The notes below the pieces were generated by a model. That model was not told the DNA's origin. It searched no databases and saw only the letters and a program-made list of their open reading frames with translations. Positions 8,122 through 15,700 of a stretch of 64,000 nucleotides of DNA are shown one piece after another. Position 1 is the stretch's first letter. Each line of letters begins with the position of its first letter. The DNA is from Bradyrhizobium sp. GTDB taxonomy: Bacteria > Pseudomonadota > Alphaproteobacteria > Rhizobiales > Xanthobacteraceae. Where the stretch lies: assembly GCF_030646015.1 (NCBI RefSeq), contig NZ_JAUSLT010000074.1, positions 34,328 to 98,327 on the forward strand. The letters are read 5' to 3'. The translations under genes and the position numbers were made by a program.

Positions 8122-9201
8122 CTAGATGCCAAGCGAGAGCCGGAAATCAGAGGGAGACTTGCCTGTCCAGCGCAGGAACGCGTGCCGGAAGTTGGCGGCA
8201 TCGCTATATCCCAGCCGATTGGCAATTTCCTCGTTGGTCATTTTCGTTTTGCGAAGGTACTCGATGGCAAGACGCATCCGCACCTCGGCCAGGATATCGC
8301 GGTAGGCTGTGCCTTCCACCTCCAGCCTGCGCCGCAGCGCCCGCGGATGCATCGAAAGCTTTTCGGCAATCACTTCGATGCCGGGGTATCGGCCGCGCAG
8401 TTCGATCAGCAACCGCCGAACGTCCGCCGCGACGCCGCCGCCGCGATTGACCTCAGCCATGATCTGCTCGCACATCTCGCGCGCCATGGCGTGGCTGCGT
8501 GGGTCCGCGAGTGACACCGGCCCATCGGCTGTCGCCAAGTCATAGCCGTAGGCGTTGCTTCGCTGCGTGAACTGAACCGGACATCCGAACACTTCGTCGT
8601 AGACGGCGGCATGTTGCGGCGCCGGATAGACGACGCCGACGTTCGCGAACCCGAATGACGGCCCCACCACATCCCGGGCGATCATCAAATGTGCCGCCAG
8701 TGCGAACTCCACCGCAAACCGATAGGCGTCCTCGGTGGGGTCGACCCAATGCCGTGGCTCGACGGTGCACAGCACGGCCGTTCCGTCATAGGCATTGCGG
8801 GCATCGCAGAACGGGCCGATCACACGGATGTAGCGGTTGGTGAAATCGCGGAGATCTGCGTAAGTCGGACTGCTCAGCAGCGCGTATCCATACATCCCAT
8901 ATGTCGTGATGCGCATGCGTTGACCGGCGCGGAGCGCGATGGCCGAATCTTTCGACAGGCGGAGGGCATTGCGGATCACCGTATCGAGTTGCCGATACGA
9001 AATCTGGGTGGTGTGCGCCTCCAGCTGCGGGCGATCAAGGCCGGTACCGTCGAGAGTTTCGACCGGATCGACGCCTTGCGTGTCGAGCTCCGAAACGATC
9101 GCCGCGATCGAATGCGGTGGATAAATGCGCTGCACGAAGTCCTGCCGCGATTGGGAACACGATTCGCCATCCTGTTTTCGTGACTTGGCTCCCACGTTCA
9201 T
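8122..9201 (-). CDS. AraC-family transcriptional regulator (arabinose-binding-domain type)
   Basis: 359-residue regulator. The N-terminal two-thirds match the PF12625-like ligand-binding region found in OruR/ArgR-type AraC proteins (RMRITTYGMYGYALLSS). The C-terminal end is a double helix-turn-helix (LSMHPRALRRRLEVEGTAY and NEEIANRLGYSDAANFRHAF, then W.GKSPSDFR). ATG 9201 chosen; an in-frame GTG at 9216 is an alternative. It sits upstream of, and on the same strand as, the lipid operon, so it is the likely local activator, though target and inducer are inferred only from position. Confidence 0.88.
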   Translation of the reverse strand: MNVGAKSRKQDGESCSQSRQDFVQRIYPPHSIAAIVSELDTQGVDPVETLDGTGLDRPQLEAHTTQISYRQLDTVIRNALRLSKDSAIALRAGQRMRITTYGMYGYALLSSPTYADLRDFTNRYIRVIGPFCDARNAYDGTAVLCTVEPRHWVDPTEDAYRFAVEFALAAHLMIARDVVGPSFGFANVGVVYPAPQHAAVYDEVFGCPVQFTQRSNAYGYDLATADGPVSLADPRSHAMAREMCEQIMAEVNRGGGVAADVRRLLIELRGRYPGIEVIAEKLSMHPRALRRRLEVEGTAYRDILAEVRMRLAIEYLRKTKMTNEEIANRLGYSDAANFRHAFLRWTGKSPSDFRLSLGI

Positions 9202-9571
9202 GGTCGTGCCTACCACTCCGCTTCCGCGTTACCTGCGGGCAGGGACAGTACTTAGCGCTCGCAGCGCAGACAACGCATTGTTCGGTTTTGTGAAGGTGCC
9301 TGACGTGGCGGATTCCGTGCTGCATCGCAACAAGGTCAGTGTCGAGCGTAGATCACAGCAGTCCTTCGCGTCCGGCGCCGTTGTCATTTTCGCCCTAGGC
9401 AATGATGGGCCCGTTTGCCCCGAGCACCTCTAATATAGAGGACTGGAGTACCAAAATTAGCGCGGTGGTCGACCAGGCGGGCATGCCGGTGCGCATCGTG
9501 GTGTCGCAGGGCTTGTGGCAGCGATGCTTGCCTGTTTTGTCCCTTGGAATGTGGTAGAATAGGGCATGCCG
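9202..9571. other. Intergenic stretch with mobile-element debris
   Basis: 370 bases upstream of the AraC gene. It must contain the regulator promoter. The only recognisable content is an IS5-like transposase scrap at 9438-9512, described separately. No RNA gene or hairpin seen. Confidence 0.4.
9438..9512 (+). pseudogene. IS5-family transposase remnant
   Basis: About 25 codons in one frame read EDWSTKISAVVDQAGMPVRI followed by VVSQG. This matches the conserved 'STKIHAVVDAxGxPxR' region that opens the catalytic half of IS5-type DDE transposases. No start, no full domain and no inverted repeats remain, so this is a relic. It shows the spot had taken insertions before the IS1595 element 400 bp away. 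Confidence 0.5.
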
Positions 9572-9748
9572 ATGAAGCCGCTCGACATCACGGAAATGGA
9601 CATCGAGCGCGCCCGCCGTATCGAGCGCTCATGGGCGCCGAAAGACCTTTCTGAAGGTCAGGCAGAATACGTCGTGAGAGCCATCGCTCAGGGCATCGCC
9701 CAAGGTCGCCAGCAAGGGCTGGAATTGGCGAAGGGTTCGAACGACTGA
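9572..9748 (+). CDS. Small hypothetical protein
   Basis: 58 residues (60 if ATG 9566 is used). Predicted soluble and charged: KPLDITEMDIERARRIERSW, then a helix with GIAQGRQQGLELA. No recognised family or signal. ATG 9572 has AGGG at a suitable distance. It lies between the IS5 remnant and the IS1595 insertion, so it may be part of a disturbed region. Moderate coding evidence only. Confidence 0.4.
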   Translation: MKPLDITEMDIERARRIERSWAPKDLSEGQAEYVVRAIAQGIAQGRQQGLELAKGSND

Positions 9749-9888
9749 CATCGTCCCAACGCCACGACGACTTCAACCAGTTCGCATCAAACGACGACTC
9801 CGCAGCGGTACAGCGGCGGCCGTCCTGAGAAGGCTCCGATGACGAATTAACTATCGGGGTTAGTTCTCAAGCTGCCCCATTTCTCACC

Positions 9889-9896
9889 GCTTGACT
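9889..9896. repeat. Left copy of the IS target-site duplication
   Basis: GCTTGACT directly abuts the left inverted repeat and is repeated exactly at 12392-12399 after the right inverted repeat. Eight bases is the usual duplication length for IS1595-family insertions. Confidence 0.9.
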
Positions 9897-9927
9897 GGGA
9901 ATTATATACTTGACACCACACGATACA
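9897..9927. repeat. Left inverted repeat of the IS1595-type element
   Basis: 31 bp matching the reverse complement of 12361-12391 at 30 positions. It contains a TTGACA hexamer at 9910-9915 that can serve as the -35 element for the transposase. Confidence 0.9.
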
Positions 9928-9938
9928 TGATTTAGTTT
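9910..9938 (+). promoter_or_regulatory. Predicted transposase promoter inside the IS end
   Basis: TTGACA (9910-9915) followed after 17 bases by TAGTTT (9933-9938), 26 bases before the transposase ATG. The -35 lies in the inverted repeat itself, so the opposite end carries the same hexamer facing inwards. Confidence 0.5.
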
Positions 9939-9964
9939 TCGGGCATCAGAACGGATCGAACGCC

Positions 9965-10957
9965 ATGCCCGCCGCCAAAGCCCCTGCCAAACACTCCCAG
10001 TTCAGCGCTCCGCATTTCCAGAGCGTCGATGCTGCCCGGACCTACCTGGAAGCCCTGCGCTGGGGCGCTGATCGCGTTTGCCCGCATTGCGGCACCGTGA
10101 ACGCCTCGTTCGCCACCAAGAAGCCGGGCGTCTACCGCTGCCAGTCCAAGGGTTGCCGCAAAGACTTCAGCGTCACCACCAAGAGCGTCATGGAGTCGAG
10201 CCATATCAAGCTGAACGTCTGGCTTCAGGCGTTCTTCCTGATGGCGTCGTCAAAGAAGGGTATTAGCTCCCATCAGATGCACCGCGCTTTGGGCATCACT
10301 TACAAATCGGCTTGGTTCCTGACCCATCGTATTCGCGAAGCAATGCGCGCTGGCGGCCTCATGTCTCCCATGGGCAGCGGCGGCGGCACCGTCGAAGTGG
10401 ACGAAACCTATTTCGGTCATTTGGACGGCCAGCCCAAGAAGGGCCGTCTCGGCACGTCCAATATGAACACCGTTGTTACCTTGGTCGAGCGCGGCGGATC
10501 GTCCCGCAGCTTCCATGTGGACGGCAACCGCATTGCGGATATCGCCCCGATCCTGCGCGCAAACCTGAGCCGCGAAGCCAAGCTGATGACCGACGAACAC
10601 GCCTCCTACATCAAGCTCGGCACCGAGTTTGCCAGCCACGATGCCGTCAACCACGGCAAGGACGAATACGTCCGCTATTGGAACGAAGTGACCGACAAGC
10701 TGCGCGACGATGGCAAGCCGGTAGTCGAAACCACGGTCATCACCACCAACACCGTCGAAGGCTACTTCTCAGTGTTCAAACGCGGCATGAAGGGTACCTA
10801 TCAGCATTGCGCTGAGAAGCATCTGCACCGCTACCTTTCCGAATTCGATTTCCGTTATTCAAACCGTTCCGCGCTCGGTGTGACCGATGGTGAACGGGCA
10901 GACCTTGCCGTCAAAGGCGCGGCTGGCAAGCGTCTGACGTATCGTCAAGCTAACTGA
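9965..10957 (+). CDS. IS1595-family (ISXO2-like) transposase
   Basis: 330-residue DDE transposase. The N-terminal zinc-ribbon has CPHCG and YRCQSKGCRKDF. The catalytic region includes VEVDETYFGH (first Asp/Glu), LMTDEHASY (second Asp) and NTVEGYFSVFKRGMKGTYQH (final Glu of the ISXO2/IS1595 pattern). All key motifs are intact and the frame is uninterrupted, so the element may still be mobile. It occupies the left part of the element; cargo follows. Confidence 0.95.
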   Translation: MPAAKAPAKHSQFSAPHFQSVDAARTYLEALRWGADRVCPHCGTVNASFATKKPGVYRCQSKGCRKDFSVTTKSVMESSHIKLNVWLQAFFLMASSKKGISSHQMHRALGITYKSAWFLTHRIREAMRAGGLMSPMGSGGGTVEVDETYFGHLDGQPKKGRLGTSNMNTVVTLVERGGSSRSFHVDGNRIADIAPILRANLSREAKLMTDEHASYIKLGTEFASHDAVNHGKDEYVRYWNEVTDKLRDDGKPVVETTVITTNTVEGYFSVFKRGMKGTYQHCAEKHLHRYLSEFDFRYSNRSALGVTDGERADLAVKGAAGKRLTYRQAN

Positions 10958-11057
10958 TCCTGATTTCAAACGGCAGGCCCGGCGCTTCTTGCGCTGGCGG
11001 GCAAAGCATTACCCCAAGCCCAAACCTCGATTCGTCAAATACTGGCGGACTAGGTAG
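10938..11057 (+). other. Short basic frame after the transposase, no normal start codon
   Basis: Open from the codon after TGA 10935-10937 to TAG 11055-11057, about 39 codons. It encodes DPDFKRQARRFLRWRAKHYP followed by a KPKPRF segment, a very basic, protein-like sequence. No ATG, GTG or TTG is available. It overlaps the transposase stop in the +1 frame, so it may be expressed only by frameshifting, or may be a decayed small cargo gene. Confidence 0.35.
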
Positions 11058-11493
11058 CCACCGAACTCAACAAATACGGCGTTCGCACAATGACGTATAC
11101 TGTCACTGCGAGCGCCGTAGAATTGGCTGCGATAAGCCCACCAATAAACAGGGGCGTATACCAAAACCCGGGCGCAGCCTGCCAAAGCTTATAAACCTCC
11201 CGCTCCTCAACGGAAAAATACGTCTGATAGATATGCGACATGCTAGCGCGCAATCGCTTCATCGTGTTCTGAGTATGCAGCATACAGGCCGCGCTATAAC
11301 CAAAGGCACATAGCGATACGACAACGAGGATCGTCTTTTCCACGCTTGTAGCGTTCTTAGCCAGAGCAGCCATGATCGCGTAAACGACAAGAGAATAATT
11401 CGTAATGATCCACTGTTGGCGCTTGAGAAAAATGATGTTGTCAATCGCGCCCTTGTAAAGGATCTTCACACCCTCGCTCATGGTTTCGGTCAT
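11050..11493 (-). CDS. IS cargo: small multi-span membrane protein
   Basis: 147 residues with three or four predicted membrane segments (about 26-44, 51-70 and one long or two short spans at 108-140). The N-terminal segment contains KRQQWIITNYSLVVYA; similar (K/R)QQWxxTNY sequences recur, from memory, in uncharacterised small membrane proteins carried by phages and transposons. ATG 11493 has AAGGGGGTG upstream; the GTG at 11499 is less likely. It follows the lysine-rich gene by 41 bp on the same strand. Function unknown. Base composition is less GC-rich than the chromosomal neighbours. Confidence 0.65.
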   Translation of the reverse strand: MTETMSEGVKILYKGAIDNIIFLKRQQWIITNYSLVVYAIMAALAKNATSVEKTILVVVSLCAFGYSAACMLHTQNTMKRLRASMSHIYQTYFSVEEREVYKLWQAAPGFWYTPLFIGGLIAANSTALAVTVYVIVRTPYLLSSVAT

Positions 11494-11534
11494 TGCCACC
11501 CCCTTGTATCTGAGGGTAGCCTACCGGCGTTTTG

Positions 11535-11699
11535 CTACTTTGGCTTGCCTTTTGTATTCTTCGTCACCTTCTTCGCCTTCGGCTTTTCCTTCAGCGGCTT
11601 GTGGGGCGTGTTCAGCGCTCCGCGAAGAGCGGACTCAAACCGCGCTTGGGCTTCCACGTCGTTGAAATTGTCTGACTCGCTCTTCTTTTTTTCCTTCAT
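11535..11699 (-). CDS. IS cargo: 54-residue lysine-rich protein
   Basis: ATG 11699 with GAGG just upstream; ends at TAG 11535-11537. Encodes MKEKKKSESDNFNDVEAQAR, then FESALRGALNTPHKPLKE and a lysine-rich tail (KPKAKKVTKNTKGKPK). The central 'FxxALRxALxTPxKP' segment is typical of small proteins that recur in rhizobial mobile DNA; function unknown, possibly nucleic-acid binding given its charge. It is divergent from the HEPN-like gene, whose start lies only 12 bp away, and upstream of the membrane protein gene. Confidence 0.55.
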   Translation of the reverse strand: MKEKKKSESDNFNDVEAQARFESALRGALNTPHKPLKEKPKAKKVTKNTKGKPK

Positions 11700-11711
11700 G
11701 GAGCCTCAACA

Positions 11712-12209
11712 GTGGACGAAAAAGAAACCCTCAAAATATTCGAGGAGGTCGGCCGACTTTGCGTTTCCTGGTCATTCCTCGAAGTTGTAACCGAAGCTGC
11801 AATATGGGGATTGCTAGATATCGACGATACTCTCGCGCCCCTGATAACCTGGAACAAAGATCTGGAGCAACGAGGCAAACTAATCGTTGAACATGGTACG
11901 CTGAAGCACCCTTCCGAAGAAGAGGCACTAAAGAAATTCAATACTGGCCTTCGAGCCGTAATTCAGGACCGCAACATCATTGTTCACGGCGCAGTGCACA
12001 AGAACGAAAGCAGGCCGCCCTGCTGGACCGTTTGGCGCGGCGTCGGAAAGGGAAAGAATTTTCCAACATCTTCAGACGCAGCCCACATCGTCCGAACTAA
12101 CATAGACAAGCTTGCGGACCAGCTTCGTGCGTTCAACGCACGACATAATTATGGGCGAACTAGCAGACTATCCGATCAGATCGAGAACGATTGGCCAAAG
12201 CCGCTTTGA
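11712..12209 (+). CDS. IS cargo: HEPN-like protein with an Rx4H motif
   Basis: 165 residues, GTG start at 11712 with GGAG 8 bases upstream. Predicted all-helical. The first helix WSFLEVVTEAAIWGLL and the later QDRNIIVHGAVH, which contains R-N-I-I-V-H (R followed by four residues then H), fit the HEPN ribonuclease fold, where this motif forms the active site. HEPN proteins act in toxin-antitoxin, abortive-infection and RNA-processing systems. No nucleotidyltransferase partner is adjacent; instead a lysine-rich gene is divergent. Enzymatic activity is inference. Confidence 0.55.
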   Translation: MDEKETLKIFEEVGRLCVSWSFLEVVTEAAIWGLLDIDDTLAPLITWNKDLEQRGKLIVEHGTLKHPSEEEALKKFNTGLRAVIQDRNIIVHGAVHKNESRPPCWTVWRGVGKGKNFPTSSDAAHIVRTNIDKLADQLRAFNARHNYGRTSRLSDQIENDWPKPL

Positions 12210-12378
12210 GTATGAACCGAACCATTTCCCGCGGATCGGATTCGCCCTCGGTATAAAGAAATAACTCCGCGACCCCCGCCTCGATCATAGCCAGGGTTAC
12301 TTCAATCTCGGGCGCGCCAGCATCCGGCTTTGGGCCTTCCGCAGGCTCGGAACTATATTTTGTACCGTGTGGTGTCAA
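12160..12378 (-). CDS. IS cargo: small hypothetical protein
   Basis: The frame encodes EIEVTLAMIEAGVAELFLY and a C-terminal helix (DPREMVRFILKAALANRS). It resembles the 'xITPEMIEAGxxxL' small proteins common in alphaproteobacterial phages and mobile elements. The start is unclear: TTG 12378 lies in the right inverted repeat, and the first ATG is 12288, after part of the conserved segment. Its 3' end overlaps the HEPN-like gene by 50 bp in convergent orientation. Confidence 0.45.
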   Translation of the reverse strand: MTPHGTKYSSEPAEGPKPDAGAPEIEVTLAMIEAGVAELFLYTEGESDPREMVRFILKAALANRSRSDRIVC

Positions 12379-12391
12379 GTATATAATTCCC
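12361..12391. repeat. Right inverted repeat of the IS1595-type element
   Basis: 31 bp, reverse complement of 9897-9927 with one mismatch. Read on the minus strand it presents an inward TTGACA; on the plus strand it contains an outward TATAAT at 12382-12387. Confidence 0.9.
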
Positions 12392-12399
12392 GCTTGACT
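12392..12399. repeat. Right copy of the IS target-site duplication
   Basis: GCTTGACT, identical to 9889-9896. It includes TTGACT, which serves as the -35 element of the downstream SOS-type promoter, so the duplication restored that element after insertion. Confidence 0.9.
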
Positions 12400-12421
12400 C
12401 CTGGAACAAAAAAGGAACAAT
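12394..12421 (+). promoter_or_regulatory. Predicted promoter of the 32-residue membrane protein
   Basis: TTGACT (12394-12399), 16-base spacer, AACAAT (12416-12421). The first LexA box fills the spacer and touches the -10; the second lies over the expected start of transcription. Leader of roughly 28 bases to the ATG at 12456. Confidence 0.55.
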
Positions 12422-12436
12422 GTTCTTATTATGTTC
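12404..12436. promoter_or_regulatory. Double LexA operator (SOS boxes)
   Basis: GAACAAAAAAGGAAC (12404-12418) and GTTCTTATTATGTTC (12422-12436) are two exact matches to the alphaproteobacterial LexA site GTTC-N7-GTTC, in opposite orientations and separated by three bases. The lexA gene of this same window carries an independent match in its own promoter (44738-44752), which supports the assignment. Spacing relative to the promoter is right for repression. Confidence 0.8.
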
Positions 12437-12455
12437 CAGTTCTCAGGAGGCGGGC

Positions 12456-12554
12456 ATGTTGAAGACGTTTGTGGAAGAAGCTGCGGCGCTGGCGTCGCTT
12501 ACGCTGTTTGTCGGGATGATCGCGGTCTGGGCGCAGCTGATTCCCCAGCTCTGA
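12456..12554 (+). CDS. 32-residue SOS-regulated membrane protein
   Basis: ATG 12456 preceded by a perfect AGGAGG (12446-12451) at ideal distance; ends at TGA 12552. Encodes a short acidic N-terminus (MLKTFVEEAAAL) and one hydrophobic segment (ASLTLFVGMIAVWAQLI). A single-pass inner-membrane peptide controlled by two LexA boxes recalls SidA of Caulobacter (29 residues, SOS-induced division inhibitor) and TisB of E. coli (SOS-induced membrane peptide). I see no direct sequence similarity to either. It lies between the IS insertion and dnaE. Role is inference. Confidence 0.65.
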   Translation: MLKTFVEEAAALASLTLFVGMIAVWAQLIPQL

Positions 12555-12712
12555 GGCCGTGACAGAACCGGCGGCCGGCAGGAAAGCGGGGACGCTTGGC
12601 CCGGTTGCGCGGTTCGGCGTGGACAGGCCGGGCCCCAGGCATCACCATTGAGGCGCGAGTCGGCCCTGTGAGGGCGGCCTGCCTCACTCATGCCAGATGA
12701 TCGCTCACGTCC

Positions 12713-15700
12713 ATGACTTCAAAACCTTCGGCAACCGTTGCCAATGCCGGATTCGTCCATCTCCACGTCCACAGCGCCTATTCGCTGCTGAAGGGCTCGA
12801 TCAAGATCCAGAAGCTGGCGGAACTGGCCAAGGCGGACCGCCAGCCGGCGCTGGCGCTGACCGATACCGACAACATGTTCGGGGCGCTGGAATTCTCCGA
12901 CAAGATGGCCGGCTACGGCATCCAGCCGATCATCGGCTGCGAGCTCGCGGTCGATTTCGGCGATCAGGATCCGGCCGCGCGCAACGCGCTGGCTGCTGGC
13001 CCCGCGCGGATCGTGCTGCTGGCGGCGCGCGAGCGCGGCTACCGCAGCCTGATGCGGCTGAACTCGCGGGCGTTTTTGGAAACGCCGATCCATCAGGCGC
13101 CCCATATCAAGTTCGAATGGCTGGAAGGTGACGCCGAGGACCTGATCGCGCTGACCGGCGGTCCGGAGGGGCCGATCTCGCTGGCGATCCATGCCGATCA
13201 TGCGGCGCTGGCGGCAACGCGCTGCGACCGGCTGGCGAGCCTGTTCGGCGACCGGCTCTATATCGAACTGCAGCGCCACGGCGTCGACAAGGAGCGCCGC
13301 GCCGAAGCCGGCCTGATCGATCTCGCCTACGCCAAGGGCCTGCCGCTGGTGGCGACCAACGAGCCGCATTTTGCAACGGCGGACGATTACGAAGCCCATG
13401 ACGCGCTGCTCTGCATCGCCGGCGGACGCATGGTCGCCGAAACCGATCGCGAGCAACTGACCCCCGATCACCGTTTCAAGACCCGCGCCGAAATGGCGGT
13501 GCTGTTCGCCGACATTCCGGAGGCGCTGGCGTCCACCGTCGAAATCGCCGAGCGCTGCGCGTTCCGCCCGATGACGCGCAAGCCGATCCTGCCGCGGTTT
13601 ACGGTAGGCGCTGCCACCGCGGACTCCGTCAGCGACGAAGCCGCCGAATTGCGCCGGCAGGCCGAGGAAGGGTTGGCCTACCGTCTCAAGGTCCACGGCT
13701 TGGCGCAGGGCGAGACCGAGGAAACCTATCGCGCTCGGCTGGCGTTCGAGATCGACGTCATCACCCGCATGGAATATCCGGGCTACTTCCTGATCGTCGC
13801 CGACTTCATCAAATGGGCGAAGAGCCAGGGCATTCCGGTCGGACCGGGCCGCGGCTCGGGCGCGGGCTCGCTGGTCGCCTATGCCCTGACCATCACCGAC
13901 CTCGACCCGATCCGGTTTGGCCTCTTGTTCGAGCGCTTCCTCAATCCGGAACGCGTGTCGATGCCCGACTTCGACATCGACTTCTGCCAGGACCGCCGCG
14001 GCGAGGTCATCGACTATGTGCAGCAGCGCTATGGCCGCGACCAGGTCGCCCAGATCATCACCTTCGGCACGCTGCAGGCGCGCGGCGTGCTGCGCGACGT
14101 CGGCCGCGTGCTGCAGATGCCCTATGGGCAGGTCGACAAGCTGACCAAACTGGTGCCGCAGAATCCGGCCGCGCCGGTGACGCTGGCGGCGGCGATCGAG
14201 AGCGAGCCGAAACTGCAGGCGTTTCGCGATGAGGATCCGGTGGTGGCGCGCGCCTTCGACATCGCGCAGCGCCTCGAGGGCCTGACCCGGCACGCCTCGA
14301 CCCATGCCGCCGGCATCGTGATCTCGGACCGGCCGCTGAGCGAGCTGGTGCCGCTCTACCGCGATCCGAAATCCGACATGCCGGTGACCCAGTTCAACAT
14401 GAAATGGGTCGAACCCGCAGGCCTCGTCAAATTCGACTTCCTCGGCCTGAAGACGCTGACCGTGCTCGACGTCGCCGTGAAGCTGTTGAAACAGCGCAAC
14501 ATCGAGATCGATCTCGCGACCCTGCCGCTCGATGACGAGAAGAGTTACGCCATGCTGGCGCGCGGCGATGTGGTCGGCGTGTTCCAGGTGGAAAGCCAGG
14601 GCATGCGGCGGGCGCTGGTCGACATGCGGCCGGACCGCTTCGAGGACATCATCGCGCTGGTGGCGCTGTATCGCCCGGGCCCGATGGCCAACATCCCGAC
14701 CTACTGCGCCCGCAAGCACGGCGACGAAGAGTCGGAATATCTGCATCCGATGCTGGAGCCGATCCTGAAGGAAACCTACGGTGTCATCATCTACCAGGAA
14801 CAGGTGATGCAGATCGCCCAGGTGATGGCCGGCTATTCGCTCGGCGACGCCGACCTGCTGCGCCGCGCCATGGGCAAGAAGATCCGCTCGGAAATGGAAA
14901 AGCAGCGCGCCATCTTCGTCGCCGGCGCCATGAAGAACAACGTGCCGAAGGCGCAGGCCGACACCATCTTCGAACTATTGGCAAAATTCGCCGATTACGG
15001 CTTCAACAAGAGCCATGCGGCGGCCTACGCGCTGGTGTCGTACCACACCGCCTACATGAAGGCGCATTACCCGGTCGAATTCCTGGCGGCGTCGATGACG
15101 CTCGACCTCAGCAATACCGACAAGCTCTCGGAATTCCGCGCCGAAGCGCAACGGCTCGGCATCAAGGTCGAGGCGCCCAGCGTCAACCGTTCCGGCGCCA
15201 CGTTCGAAGTCAGCGACAACACCATCTATTACGCGCTGGCGGGCCTCAAGGGCGTCGGCGGCCATGCGGTCGAGCTGATCGTCCAGGCGCGCAAGGAAGG
15301 CCTGTTCACCTCGCTGGCGGATTTCGCCGCAAGGGTGAATCCGCGCGCGATCAACAAGCGCGTCATCGAGAGTCTCGCGGCGGCCGGCGCCTTCGATGGC
15401 CTCGATGCCAACCGCGCGCGGGTGTTCGCCGGCGCCGAGGCCATTCTCTCGGCGTGCCAGCGCAGCCACGAGGCCGCGACCATGGGGCAGAACGACATGT
15501 TCGGCGGCGCTGCCGACGCGCCGACCATCATGCTGCCGCAGATCGAGCCCTGGCTGCCGGCCGAGCGGCTGCGTCGCGAATATGACGCCATCGGATTCTT
15601 CCTCTCGGGCCATCCGCTCGACGACTACGCCACGGTGCTGAAGCGGCTGCGGGTGCAAACCTGGGCGGAATTTTCCCGCGCCGTCAAAACCGGCGCCACC

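Larger units (their letters stand above)
9897..12391 (+). mobile_element. Complete IS1595-family insertion sequence with cargo genes
   Basis: 2,495 bp bounded by 31-bp inverted repeats at 9897-9927 and 12361-12391 that differ at one position (both begin GGGAATTATATACTTGACAC reading inwards). A perfect 8-bp duplication GCTTGACT flanks it. It encodes an ISXO2-like DDE transposase and carries cargo: a small basic frame, a membrane protein, a lysine-rich protein, a HEPN-like protein and one further small protein. The near-identity of the ends, the intact transposase and the perfect duplication indicate a recent insertion. IS1595-family elements are known to carry passenger genes. Confidence 0.93.

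Noticed and set aside
9125..9433. 102-codon frame upstream of the IS5 remnant
   Set aside because: Overlaps the AraC gene start in antisense and lacks a ribosome site; the tail reads as random sequence.
11416..11790. 124-codon frame inside the IS
   Set aside because: Overlaps three better-supported cargo genes in another frame; rich in Phe/Ser from reverse-complemented Lys/Glu codons.
12719..14746. 675-codon open frame on the minus strand
   Set aside because: Antisense of dnaE; no motif.
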